DNA from: Bryobacterales bacterium
GTDB taxonomy: Bacteria > Acidobacteriota > Terriglobia > Bryobacterales > Bryobacteraceae
Assembly: GCA_020852175.1 (NCBI GenBank)
Contig: JADZBH010000026.1
Location: 1-52,649, forward strand
DNA length: 52,649 bases
Direction of reading: 5' to 3'
Program-made: the position numbers and the translations under genes
The notes under the pieces: model-generated
Databases searched by the model: none
Told to the model about the DNA's origin: nothing
Seen by the model: only the letters and a program-made list of their open reading frames with translations
Shown: one piece after another, positions 11,630-19,703 of the stretch
Numbering within the stretch: the stretch's first letter is position 1
How the letters are laid out: each line of letters begins with the position of its first letter

Positions 11630-13702
11630 ATGAGAACACTCGCTTTCCTCATGGCCTGCGCTCTTCTGGAAACCCTTGCCTGGGGGCAGGAGCAGGCCAA
11701 GCCCGAAGCCGCGAAGCCCGAAGCCGCGGCCGAAGCAACGGTCGAAGCCGCCAAGCCCGAAGCCGCCGAAGAATCGCCCGAGCCGGTCACCGGGCGCAAC
11801 TTCACGGCGACCATCGACGCCGGCGCGCGGTGGGTCTCCGATGTCTCGGGCGACCTTCGTTCCTACCGCAGCGTGGTGAATCTCGGAGAGGGCCCCAAGC
11901 TGTTCGGCTTCGAGGCCGGCTACAACAACCCCGCGGCAAAGCTGTTGAACCGGCTTTCCCTATCGGCCCGCAACTGGGGCGGCGACCCCTTCTCCACGCT
12001 CCACCTCACGGCCGAGCGTTCGCGCTGGTGGCGGCTGTCGGCCGATTACCGGTCGATGCTTTACTACAACTTTCTGCCCTCGTTCGCCAATCCGCGCGTA
12101 CAGCAACCCGGCCTCACGGCTCCGGCAACTGGCCCGGACATCTATTTGAACCAGCGCGGCTACGATCAACGCCGCCGTACCACCGATGTCGAGATCGAAC
12201 TGCTCCCGGGCCGGCGCATCACGCCCTTTGCCGGTTTCTCACGGAACTCGGGCGACGGCACCGGCGTCACCCCCTTCGTGGCTTCGGGCAATGAGTATCC
12301 GGTTTCCACGCGCCTGAGCGACGCGGCCAACACCTACCGCGGCGGCGTCCGTATCGAAATGGAACGCTTCCATGCCACTTTGGAGCAGGGCGGCATCAGC
12401 TATAAGGATGACCAGTCGATCTTCACCCGCGACCGCAACCTCGGCAACCGTACCGCCACCGTCTTCGGCCAGACGCTTTTCCTGGCCAACCTGGACCAGG
12501 CCTACGCCGTCCGCGGGGAAAGTCTCTATTCCAAGGCGTTGGTCACGGCTTCGCCGCTTTCCTGGCTGCACGCCTTCGGCCAGTTCCTGTACAGCCGCCC
12601 GAAAACCGAGGTCCGCTACACGGCCGACGCTCAGGGCCTGTTCGTCCTCGGCCTGTCGCGCTTCTTCAACACCGGCCGGACGCTGCTCGACTCGGCCGCC
12701 AACCAGCCGCACACCTCGGCTTCGGGAGGCGCCGAGTTTCAGGCCGGTCGCCTTCGTGTCGTGAACACGTTCTTCACAGACCGGTTCCACAACGCCGGTT
12801 CGGCGCTACTGGCCGAGACGCTTTTCTTTTCCCCTACACTCACGGAAGCCACGACGGCCTTCGCCACGGACCGTCTCATCGTGAATAACCACCGCTATCA
12901 GGTGGATGGCTTCTATGATGTTGCCCGCAGGCTCACCTTTCGCGGCGGCTACCGCCGGGTGTGGGGCGATGCCAGTTTACGCGCCGGGCAGGTGAATCCT
13001 TATGGTCCGCGTGAGTTGGGCGAACTCAGGCAGAACGTGGGCATCGCGGGCATCAACTTCCGTCCCGTGGCGGGTTCCTCCTGGAACGCCGAGTACGAAG
13101 GCTCGTCGGCGGACCAGGTCTACTTCCGCACCAGCCTGGCCAACTACCACCGCTTGCGGGTGCGGGGCCGTCAGCCGTTGCACTCCACGGTGTTGCTCGG
13201 CTTCAACTACTACCTGCTTGACAACCGCAATCCCTTCGCCTCGGAGAGCTTTCGAGCGGCCACGCAGTGGAAGTCCGTTTCCCAGGCGGCCAGTCTCGCT
13301 TTGCAATGGACGCCTAAAGGCGGCAAATTCGGTTCACTCATCGGCGAGTACACCCATTCCAAGTTGCGCAGCGATTTGCAGTATCTCGCGCCGCAGATTT
13401 TGGGCGCGGAGGTTTCGCGCTACGTCGAATATGGCCACACGGCCACGGCGCTGCTCGATCTGGCGGCCCCCAAGAACTGGTTTGTGGGCGGTCCGCGCAT
13501 CCAGCTCGGAGGCTCCTTTTACATCGGCTCCGGCAGCCGTCCCACGCACTACTATCAACCGGTGGTGGGCCTCCGGCTTCCCCTGCACGACAGGGTCGAG
13601 TGGTACGCCGACTGGCGCTATTATGGGTTCTCTCAACCCACTTACCTGTACGAAGCATTCCGCACCCACATGCTCGCCAGCGGACTGCGGATCGGGCTGT
13701 AG
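11630..13702 (+). CDS. Outer-membrane beta-barrel of the MtrB/PioB family
   Basis: 690 residues, close to the usual MtrB/PioB length. The signal peptide ends at AWGQ. A repetitive linker rich in KPEAA follows, then alternating hydrophobic/aromatic strands typical of an outer-membrane barrel (RYSVVNL-like, WWRLSADYRSMLYYNF, GFNYYLLDNRNP), ending in LASGLRIGL. The N-terminal CXXC found in Shewanella MtrB is absent, as I would expect for a PioB-like form. AAGGAG precedes the start. With the decaheme protein it should form the porin-cytochrome conduit. No outer-surface MtrC/OmcA-type cytochrome is encoded beside it. Confidence 0.83.
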   Translation: MRTLAFLMACALLETLAWGQEQAKPEAAKPEAAAEATVEAAKPEAAEESPEPVTGRNFTATIDAGARWVSDVSGDLRSYRSVVNLGEGPKLFGFEAGYNNPAAKLLNRLSLSARNWGGDPFSTLHLTAERSRWWRLSADYRSMLYYNFLPSFANPRVQQPGLTAPATGPDIYLNQRGYDQRRRTTDVEIELLPGRRITPFAGFSRNSGDGTGVTPFVASGNEYPVSTRLSDAANTYRGGVRIEMERFHATLEQGGISYKDDQSIFTRDRNLGNRTATVFGQTLFLANLDQAYAVRGESLYSKALVTASPLSWLHAFGQFLYSRPKTEVRYTADAQGLFVLGLSRFFNTGRTLLDSAANQPHTSASGGAEFQAGRLRVVNTFFTDRFHNAGSALLAETLFFSPTLTEATTAFATDRLIVNNHRYQVDGFYDVARRLTFRGGYRRVWGDASLRAGQVNPYGPRELGELRQNVGIAGINFRPVAGSSWNAEYEGSSADQVYFRTSLANYHRLRVRGRQPLHSTVLLGFNYYLLDNRNPFASESFRAATQWKSVSQAASLALQWTPKGGKFGSLIGEYTHSKLRSDLQYLAPQILGAEVSRYVEYGHTATALLDLAAPKNWFVGGPRIQLGGSFYIGSGSRPTHYYQPVVGLRLPLHDRVEWYADWRYYGFSQPTYLYEAFRTHMLASGLRIGL

Positions 13703-13711
13703 GAGAAAGCG

Positions 13712-14833
13712 ATGAGAACGGGCACACTCCACGGTTTTGGAACTCTGCTGGCGGCCGGTATGCTGCTCGCACCGCCGTCTCCGGCTGGCGTGCCGGGCGA
13801 CGCCCAACGTGGCGAGCAGGTGTTGCGCGAGCAGAGATGCCTGAGTTGCCACACGGCCGGCGGCGGCGGGGGAAGCGCACCCGATCTGGGCCGCCGGGGT
13901 TCGCGCGCGTACACGCCGTCGCTCATGGTGTCTCTCATGTGGAACCACGCGCCGCGAATGTGGACCGCCATGGACCGCGCCGGCATCGCCCGGCCCACGC
14001 TCACCGAACAGCAGTCGGCCGACCTGTTCGCCTACTTTTACTCGCTCCGTTACTTTGAAACACCCGGCGACGGAGGCCGCGGCAAGGCCCTCTTCCTGGC
14101 CAAGGGCTGCGCCGGGTGTCACGCCACGGGCAATGAAGCCGGCAAGGAAGGTACGCCGGTGGCCACATGGCCGGTGATCGAGAACCCGGTCGAACTCGCT
14201 CGCGCCATGTGGAACCACGCCCCGCAAATGATGCCGAAGATGAAGGCGCGCGGGATTGCGTGGCCCACCCTGTCGGGCAATGAGATGACCGATCTTACGG
14301 TCTACTTCTCTTCGCTCACCCGCAAACGGGGAGCGTCACCAGCCTTTGCCGCCGGACCTGCCGCCGGCGGCAAGGCCGTCTTTGAAAATCGAGGCTGCTC
14401 GGGCTGCCACCACGGCGCGCTGGATCTGACGGCCGGGTTGCACGCGCAAAAACGCACCTTCGCCACGCTGGCTGCCGGCATGTGGAACCATGCGCCGAAA
14501 ATGTTGCAGATGCCGCCGGAGCTTTCATCGCAGGAGATGCGCGCGCTGGTCGGCTACTTATGGTCGATCCAATACTTCGAGGAGCCCGGCAAAGCCGCGC
14601 ATGGGGAACGGCTGTTCCGGAAGAAAGGCTGCGCCGGCTGCCACGGAACAGGCGCCGCGCCGAAACTGGCCGGTTCCGGACGCTCCTTCGACAGTCTCAC
14701 CATGGCCAGCGCTCTCTGGAAGCACGGCCCGGCCATGCTGGAAGGAATTCGTAAGCAAAACCGGAAATGGCCCAGGTTCGAGAATAACGAAATGCAGGAT
14801 GTAATCGCCTATCTGAATTCCGGGAACCGGTAA
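13712..14833 (+). CDS. Four-domain c-type cytochrome with repeated WNHAPxM motif
   Basis: 373 residues: signal peptide, then four class I cytochrome c domains of roughly 85-95 residues, evidently an internal quadruplication. Each has one CXXCH (CLSCH, CAGCH, CSGCH, CAGCH), followed about 50 residues later by a conserved motif (MWNHAPRM, MWNHAPQM, MWNHAPKM, LWKHGPAM). The Met conserved in all four copies is the best candidate for the distal axial heme ligand. Probably a periplasmic electron shuttle between the inner-membrane quinol oxidases and the outer-membrane conduit. GGAG precedes the start nine bases after the barrel gene. Confidence 0.82.
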   Translation: MRTGTLHGFGTLLAAGMLLAPPSPAGVPGDAQRGEQVLREQRCLSCHTAGGGGGSAPDLGRRGSRAYTPSLMVSLMWNHAPRMWTAMDRAGIARPTLTEQQSADLFAYFYSLRYFETPGDGGRGKALFLAKGCAGCHATGNEAGKEGTPVATWPVIENPVELARAMWNHAPQMMPKMKARGIAWPTLSGNEMTDLTVYFSSLTRKRGASPAFAAGPAAGGKAVFENRGCSGCHHGALDLTAGLHAQKRTFATLAAGMWNHAPKMLQMPPELSSQEMRALVGYLWSIQYFEEPGKAAHGERLFRKKGCAGCHGTGAAPKLAGSGRSFDSLTMASALWKHGPAMLEGIRKQNRKWPRFENNEMQDVIAYLNSGNR

Positions 14834-14889
14834 TGGAATGGAATCATCGGAAGGCGCGCCAATCACCAACAGGAGGTGTACTACACCAC

Positions 14890-15093
14890 ATGAAACTGAA
14901 GTCCACGTCGTTTTTCATCATGGGTTTGCTGCTGTTCGGCCTGAGCGTCAGCAGCTTCGCCACCGTTGAAATCGCAAAGAAGGAGAAGCAAAAATGCACT
15001 GCATGCCACGTCAAGATGGGTAAGAAGGACCTGAATGACGTTGGCAAGTGCTACCAAGAGAAAAAGTCGATGTCGTCCTGCGCGGCTAAATAG
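14890..15093 (+). CDS. Small monoheme cytochrome c
   Basis: 67 residues: signal peptide (MKLKSTSFFIMGLLLFGLSVSSFA) and a mature part of about 43 residues with one CTACH motif, many lysines, and two further cysteines (GKCYQ and SSCAAK). ATG 14890 is chosen because the signal peptide begins there and a strong AGGAGG lies at 14871-14876, although the 13-base spacing is long; an in-frame ATG at 14833 overlaps the previous stop but adds a non-secretory extension. The very small basic mature protein resembles a diffusible electron carrier; the two extra Cys could form a disulfide. Confidence 0.72.
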   Translation: MKLKSTSFFIMGLLLFGLSVSSFATVEIAKKEKQKCTACHVKMGKKDLNDVGKCYQEKKSMSSCAAK

Positions 15094-15122
15094 CGCGCGT
15101 TGATCCGCCGGGAGGCCTTGTC

Positions 15123-16859
15123 ATGGGGGGTAAGTCGAGAGTGTTCCCTGGTTCCGCTATTCTCGCAACCATCTTCCTGATGGGGCCTCTTCCTATTCTG
15201 TTGTTGTTTGCCCTTCCGCTGGCCGGGCAAACGGCGCCGCCCGCGCCCGCGGTCGTGGAAAGCCCGTGCGCGGCCTGCCACGATTCTGGCGAAAAGGTAT
15301 CGAAAAGCGGGCACGCCGCCGTTTCCTGCCAGCAGTGTCACGTCAAGCACGAGGAGTTTCCTCACCCGGAAGGCGCTCCCAAGCCGGTTTGCGCTACCTG
15401 CCACGCGCAGCAGGCCGGGGAACACGCCCGCAGCATTCACGGCCGCCAGTTGAAGGCAGGCAACGCAACGGCGCCAGGATGCGACACCTGCCATGGCTCC
15501 GCGCATGAGATCGCCCGCGCGCATACCGCGGAGTTCCGCCAGGGAGTTCCCGACTCCTGTGGCATGTGCCACAGCGATGTGAGCGAGCACTTCCAGGCAA
15601 GTGTTCACGGCAAAGCCGTCGCCGCCGGACGTCTGGATGCGCCCGTTTGCACGGACTGTCATGGCGAGCACGGCATTCTGCCCAAATCCGATGCGGCCTC
15701 GCGCGTCAACGCCGGCCACATTCGCGACACCTGCGCCCGCTGCCACGGCAACCTCACGCTGTCCCGACGCTTCGGCCTGCCAGCCGACCGCATTACCAGC
15801 TTCGATTCCTCATTCCATGGGCTGGCCGCCCGTTCCGGCGTCCAATCGGTGGCCAACTGCGCCTCCTGCCACGGCTTTCACGACATTCTGCCTTCCTCCG
15901 ATCCCAAATCGAAAACCAACCCGAAGAACCTTGCCGCGACGTGCGGCAGTTGCCATCCCGGCGCGGGCGCACGCTTCGCCATCGGCACCATTCACTTCAT
16001 GGACGGCAGCCGCGAGCCGGAGCCCGTCCGTTGGGCCCGCCTTTTCTATCTTTTTCTGATTCCGGCCACCATCGGGTTCATGTTGCTGCACCAGGGGGGC
16101 GACTTCATGCGCAAGTTTCGCGGCCTCCGACTGGCCGCCTCCGGACCGCGCGGCTATCCGGTCTCCCGCCCAACGGAGAACGCCGTGCGCATGTACCTGC
16201 CCGAACGGCTGCTGCACGGCGCGCTGGCCCTCAGCTTCTTCACTTTGGTCTGGACCGGCTTTGCCCTCAAATATCCCGAAGCCTGGTGGGCCCAGCCGCT
16301 CATTCAACTGGAAGGCCAGTGGAGCCTCCGCGGCTGGATTCACCGCATCGCCGGCGCCACCATGATCGTGCTTGCCTTCATCCATGTCCTGACGCTGCTG
16401 GCCAGCCGCCGGTTGCGCGAGCACTGGATGGAACTGATTCCGCGCGCCCGTGACGCGCGCGAACTCGTGCAAGGCACTCTCTACCGCCTTGGGCTCCGCA
16501 AGACAGTCCCCTTCCGCTCCCATCACAGCTATATCGAGAAGCTGGAGTACTGGGCCGTTGCCTGGGGAACGGTCCTCATGGGCATCACCGGCTTGATGCT
16601 CTGGTTCAACAACTGGTCCCTGCAATATCTGCCTAAGTGGTGGCTCGACCTTGCCACCACGCTGCATTTTTACGAAGCGCTCCTGGCTACGCTGGCCATC
16701 CTGGTCTGGCACCTCTACAGTGTGATCTTCGATCCTGAGGTGTACCCCATGGACACGGCCTGGCTCACCGGCAGGAGCGTTCGACAGGAGGCGCCGGAGG
16801 GCGTCACGAAACCGGGAGAAACCGAGCCCCATGAAACAGGTTCTGAACAGACTTCTTGA
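15123..16859 (+). CDS. CbcL-like fusion: nonaheme cytochrome c plus b-type cytochrome quinol oxidase
   Basis: 578 residues. A signal/anchor is followed by nine CXXCH motifs between about residues 50 and 280 (CAACH, CQQCH, CATCH, CDTCH, CGMCH, CTDCH, CARCH, CASCH, CGSCH). The C-terminal half has about five membrane helices of the HydC/FdnI b-type cytochrome family, with candidate heme-b histidines in LLHGALALSFF, GWIHRIAG, FIHVLTLL, LHFYEALLA and VWHLYSVIF. Nonaheme plus FdnI-like fusion is the architecture described for Geobacter CbcL, an inner-membrane quinol oxidase used for low-potential extracellular acceptors. A GGGAGG site precedes the ATG. The end overlaps the next gene by 29 bases. 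Confidence 0.84.
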   Translation: MGGKSRVFPGSAILATIFLMGPLPILLLFALPLAGQTAPPAPAVVESPCAACHDSGEKVSKSGHAAVSCQQCHVKHEEFPHPEGAPKPVCATCHAQQAGEHARSIHGRQLKAGNATAPGCDTCHGSAHEIARAHTAEFRQGVPDSCGMCHSDVSEHFQASVHGKAVAAGRLDAPVCTDCHGEHGILPKSDAASRVNAGHIRDTCARCHGNLTLSRRFGLPADRITSFDSSFHGLAARSGVQSVANCASCHGFHDILPSSDPKSKTNPKNLAATCGSCHPGAGARFAIGTIHFMDGSREPEPVRWARLFYLFLIPATIGFMLLHQGGDFMRKFRGLRLAASGPRGYPVSRPTENAVRMYLPERLLHGALALSFFTLVWTGFALKYPEAWWAQPLIQLEGQWSLRGWIHRIAGATMIVLAFIHVLTLLASRRLREHWMELIPRARDARELVQGTLYRLGLRKTVPFRSHHSYIEKLEYWAVAWGTVLMGITGLMLWFNNWSLQYLPKWWLDLATTLHFYEALLATLAILVWHLYSVIFDPEVYPMDTAWLTGRSVRQEAPEGVTKPGETEPHETGSEQTS

Positions 16860-18240
16860 GCCGTTGGCGCTGCTTTCGTCGAACTGGATTGGCGCCCTCG
16901 GCGTCATCCTCACCACCACTGGCGGCATTCTCTGGCTGTTTCTGCTGCCCACGATGGTGCGTGGAGAAACGGCGAATCCCTATACCGGCATTCTGACCTT
17001 CCTGATTCTGCCGGGAGTGTTCTTCGCCGGTCTGGCGTTGATCCCCATCGGCTGGTGGTTTGCGCGGCGATCGGGCGCCGTCCGCCGGCCGGATGCCTTG
17101 CGCCACTTCTTCATTTTTCTCGGCGTCACCACCGGAGCCAATCTCCTCATCGGATCCCAGTTCACCTATCGCGCGGTCCATCACATGGAGTCGGTCCAGT
17201 TCTGCGGCCAAACCTGCCATACCGTGATGGAACCCGAGTTCGTCGCCCATCAGAACTCGCCTCATTCGCGCGTCTCCTGCACGGCATGCCACATCGGAGA
17301 AGGCGCCGGCTGGTTCGTGAAGAGTAAGCTCAGCGGCGTCCGGCAGGTTTTCGCCGTCGTTCTGAACACCTATTCCAAGCCCATCCCCACGCCCGTGCAC
17401 AACCTGCGCCCGGCGCGCGAAACCTGCGAGCAGTGCCACTGGCCGCAAAAGTACGGCGCGGACCGTCTGCGCCGCATCGCCAACTTCGCCGATGACGAAG
17501 CCAATACCCGCAGCGATACCGTGTTGCTGATGCACATTGGCGGCGGCGATGGTTCCTCGCACGGGCCCGGCATCCACAGCGCTCACCTGGGCGATGGCGC
17601 CGTCATTCATTACCGGACAGGCGACGAGAAGCGCCTCAGCATCCCCTACGTCGAAGTCGAGAGGAAGGGCGGGAAGGAGGTTTTTCTCGCGTCCTCGGCG
17701 AAGCTGGAGGCAGCCGAAAAGCTGCCGATGCGCACCATGGACTGCATCGACTGCCACACCCGTCCCAGCCACACCTTCGAACTGCCCGAGCGCGCCGTGA
17801 ACACGGCCATGGACCGCGGCGCGGTCGCTCCCACGCTGCCGTTCGTGAAAAAGCAGGCCGTCGAATTGCTCAAGGCCAGCTATCCCAATCCGGCCGAGGC
17901 CGAACGGCAGATCACGGATAGACTGAAGGCCTTTTACAAGGAGAAGTACCCGGCTATCGCCTCGTCCAGACAGGCCGAAATCGCACAGGCCGCGCAAGCC
18001 CTCACCGGAATCTGGAAGCGCAACGTCTTCCCCGCCATGAACGTCACCTGGGGCGCATATCCCAACCAGATCGGACACACCGACTTCCCGGGCTGCTTCC
18101 GCTGCCACGACGGCGATCACGCCTCCAAGGCCGGCAACACCATCCAGCAGGATTGCAACGCCTGCCACCAGTTGCTTGCCATGGAAGAGGTGAAGCCAAA
18201 GATTCTTTCCGAGCTTGGCCTTGACGAGGGCGGCAAATAA
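16831..18240 (+). CDS. NapC/NirT-family multiheme cytochrome, ImcH-like
   Basis: 469 residues. Three N-terminal membrane helices (GVILTTTGGILWLFLLP, ILTFLILPGVFFAGLALIPI, FFIFLGVTTGANLLIG) lead into a periplasmic domain with six heme c sites: one CX3CH (CGQTCH) and five CXXCH (CTACH, CEQCH, CIDCH, CFRCH, CNACH). DCIDCHTRPSH matches the NapC-like domain of ImcH-type cytochromes. Geobacter ImcH is reported with seven hemes; I count six, so a site may be missing or non-canonical. Expected role: quinol oxidation and electron transfer to periplasmic cytochromes. The start lies inside the CbcL-like gene, so the two are translationally coupled. Confidence 0.82.
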   Translation: MKQVLNRLLEPLALLSSNWIGALGVILTTTGGILWLFLLPTMVRGETANPYTGILTFLILPGVFFAGLALIPIGWWFARRSGAVRRPDALRHFFIFLGVTTGANLLIGSQFTYRAVHHMESVQFCGQTCHTVMEPEFVAHQNSPHSRVSCTACHIGEGAGWFVKSKLSGVRQVFAVVLNTYSKPIPTPVHNLRPARETCEQCHWPQKYGADRLRRIANFADDEANTRSDTVLLMHIGGGDGSSHGPGIHSAHLGDGAVIHYRTGDEKRLSIPYVEVERKGGKEVFLASSAKLEAAEKLPMRTMDCIDCHTRPSHTFELPERAVNTAMDRGAVAPTLPFVKKQAVELLKASYPNPAEAERQITDRLKAFYKEKYPAIASSRQAEIAQAAQALTGIWKRNVFPAMNVTWGAYPNQIGHTDFPGCFRCHDGDHASKAGNTIQQDCNACHQLLAMEEVKPKILSELGLDEGGK

Positions 18241-18249
18241 GCGCCCCCG

Positions 18250-19698
18250 CTACACAGCCGCGATCTGCGGAATCACTTCGCCATACACATCGGTCAACCT
18301 CATCTGCCGTCCTTGGTAGGAGTAGGTGAGCTTCGTGTGGTCCATGCCCAACAGGTGCAGGATGGTGGCGTGCAGGTCGTGCACGGTCACGATCTGCTGC
18401 TCGGCTTTGTAGCCGAACTCATCACTCGCGCCGATGGTCTGTCCGCCCCGGATGCGCGCACCGGCCATCCAAATCGACATGGCGCCTGGGTTGTGATCCC
18501 GGCCCAGCCCGCGTTGTGAAATCGGCATCCGTCCAAACTCGCTTTGCCACACCACCAGCGTCTGGTCCAGCAGGCCGCGGGCCCGCAGATCGGCCAGAAG
18601 TCCGGCCATGGGTACATCCACCTCGGCGGCGTGTTGCGTATGGTTCTCCTTCACGTTGCCGTGGGCGTCCCAGGTGTCGGTGTTCTGAATCCCCAGGCCG
18701 CCGTGATAAAGCTGCACGAACCGGACGCCGCGCTCCACCAGCCGCCGGGCCATCAGGCATTGACGCCCGAACGGCTCCGTCACCGGGTTGTCCAGTCCAT
18801 ACAATTTCTTCGTTGCCGGGCTCTCGTTTTCCAGCGCGACGGCCTGCGGCGCACACCGCTGCATCCGGTAGGCGAGTTCATACGAGGCGATGCGCGCCGA
18901 CAACTCGCCGTTGGCCGGATTCCTCTCGGAGTCCCGCTGGTTCAGGACCTCCAGCAGCTTGATCCTTTGCAGCATCTCCTCATGCGCCACCGACAGGGGC
19001 GGCTTCAAATCCAAAACCGGTTCGCCCGAGGCCCGGAACACCGTTCCCTGAAAGGCCGCCGGCATGTAGCCCGCGCTCCAATTCGACGGTCCGCCGAAGG
19101 GGCCGCCGCGCGCGTCGTACACCACGACAAACGCGGGCAGATTATGATTCTCCGAGCCCAGCCCGTAGGTGACCCACGAGCCCACGCTCGGCGCGCCCAT
19201 CCGTACGGTTCCGCTGGCCAGTTCATAGTGCGCCATGACGTGATCGTTCGAGCGTCCCACCACGCTGCGAATCACCGCCAACTCATCGGCGTGCGCGCCC
19301 ACGTTCGGGAATAGCTCCGATACGGGCAGTCCCGATTGCCCGTATCGTTGGAACGTGAACGGCGACGGCATCAGGGGGCCCGGATGCCCCTGCCGCACCA
19401 CCACGCCACCCTTCACGGGCAGAGGCTGTCCGGCGTATTTTTCCAGAGCCGGTTTGGGGTCGAACGTGTCCATGTGGCTCACGCCGCCGCTCATGAACAG
19501 GCTGATCACCGCCGTGGCCCGCGGTATTCCCGGCGGTTTCTTCGGCAGGAAGGGAGAATCGCTCACCGGGGTGTTCGCGCATCCGGAGTCCCCTTCGCCG
19601 GCCAGCAGACCACGCTCGCTCAGCAGGGACGCCAGGGCCAGGCCGCTTAAGCCGCCGCCCGCTTCAAACAGGAATTTCCGCCGGTCCGTGAATGCCAT
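18250..19698 (-). CDS. DUF1501 protein, Tat-exported sulfatase-like fold
   Basis: 482 residues. It starts with a twin-arginine signal (TDRRKFLFEAGGGLSGLALASLL), so it is probably exported folded. The body is a DUF1501 protein of the kind abundant in Planctomycetes and Solibacter-like Acidobacteria: FMSGGVSHMDTFDPKP near the N-terminus, YHGGLGIQNTDTWDAHG and WQSEFGRMP with GRDHNPG, residues resembling the metal site of alkaline phosphatase/sulfatase folds. ATG 19698 is selected from the Tat motif; the open frame extends far upstream but overlaps the partner gene. It lies five bases after the cytochrome-DUF1553 gene and is cotranscribed with it. Substrate unknown. Confidence 0.85.
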   Translation of the reverse strand: MAFTDRRKFLFEAGGGLSGLALASLLSERGLLAGEGDSGCANTPVSDSPFLPKKPPGIPRATAVISLFMSGGVSHMDTFDPKPALEKYAGQPLPVKGGVVVRQGHPGPLMPSPFTFQRYGQSGLPVSELFPNVGAHADELAVIRSVVGRSNDHVMAHYELASGTVRMGAPSVGSWVTYGLGSENHNLPAFVVVYDARGGPFGGPSNWSAGYMPAAFQGTVFRASGEPVLDLKPPLSVAHEEMLQRIKLLEVLNQRDSERNPANGELSARIASYELAYRMQRCAPQAVALENESPATKKLYGLDNPVTEPFGRQCLMARRLVERGVRFVQLYHGGLGIQNTDTWDAHGNVKENHTQHAAEVDVPMAGLLADLRARGLLDQTLVVWQSEFGRMPISQRGLGRDHNPGAMSIWMAGARIRGGQTIGASDEFGYKAEQQIVTVHDLHATILHLLGMDHTKLTYSYQGRQMRLTDVYGEVIPQIAAV

Positions 19699-19703
19699 CG
19701 TCT

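Noticed and set aside
14833..15093. Start of the monoheme cytochrome at ATG 14833, overlapping the previous stop
   Set aside because: It puts 19 polar residues before the signal peptide, while AGGAGG at 14871 lies upstream of ATG 14890.
10634..18240. Interpretation as a nitrite, hydroxylamine or tetrathionate reductase cluster
   Set aside because: No catalytic-heme CXXCK motif, no molybdopterin subunit and no NrfA-like protein are present; the barrel and CbcL-like fusion fit electron export better.
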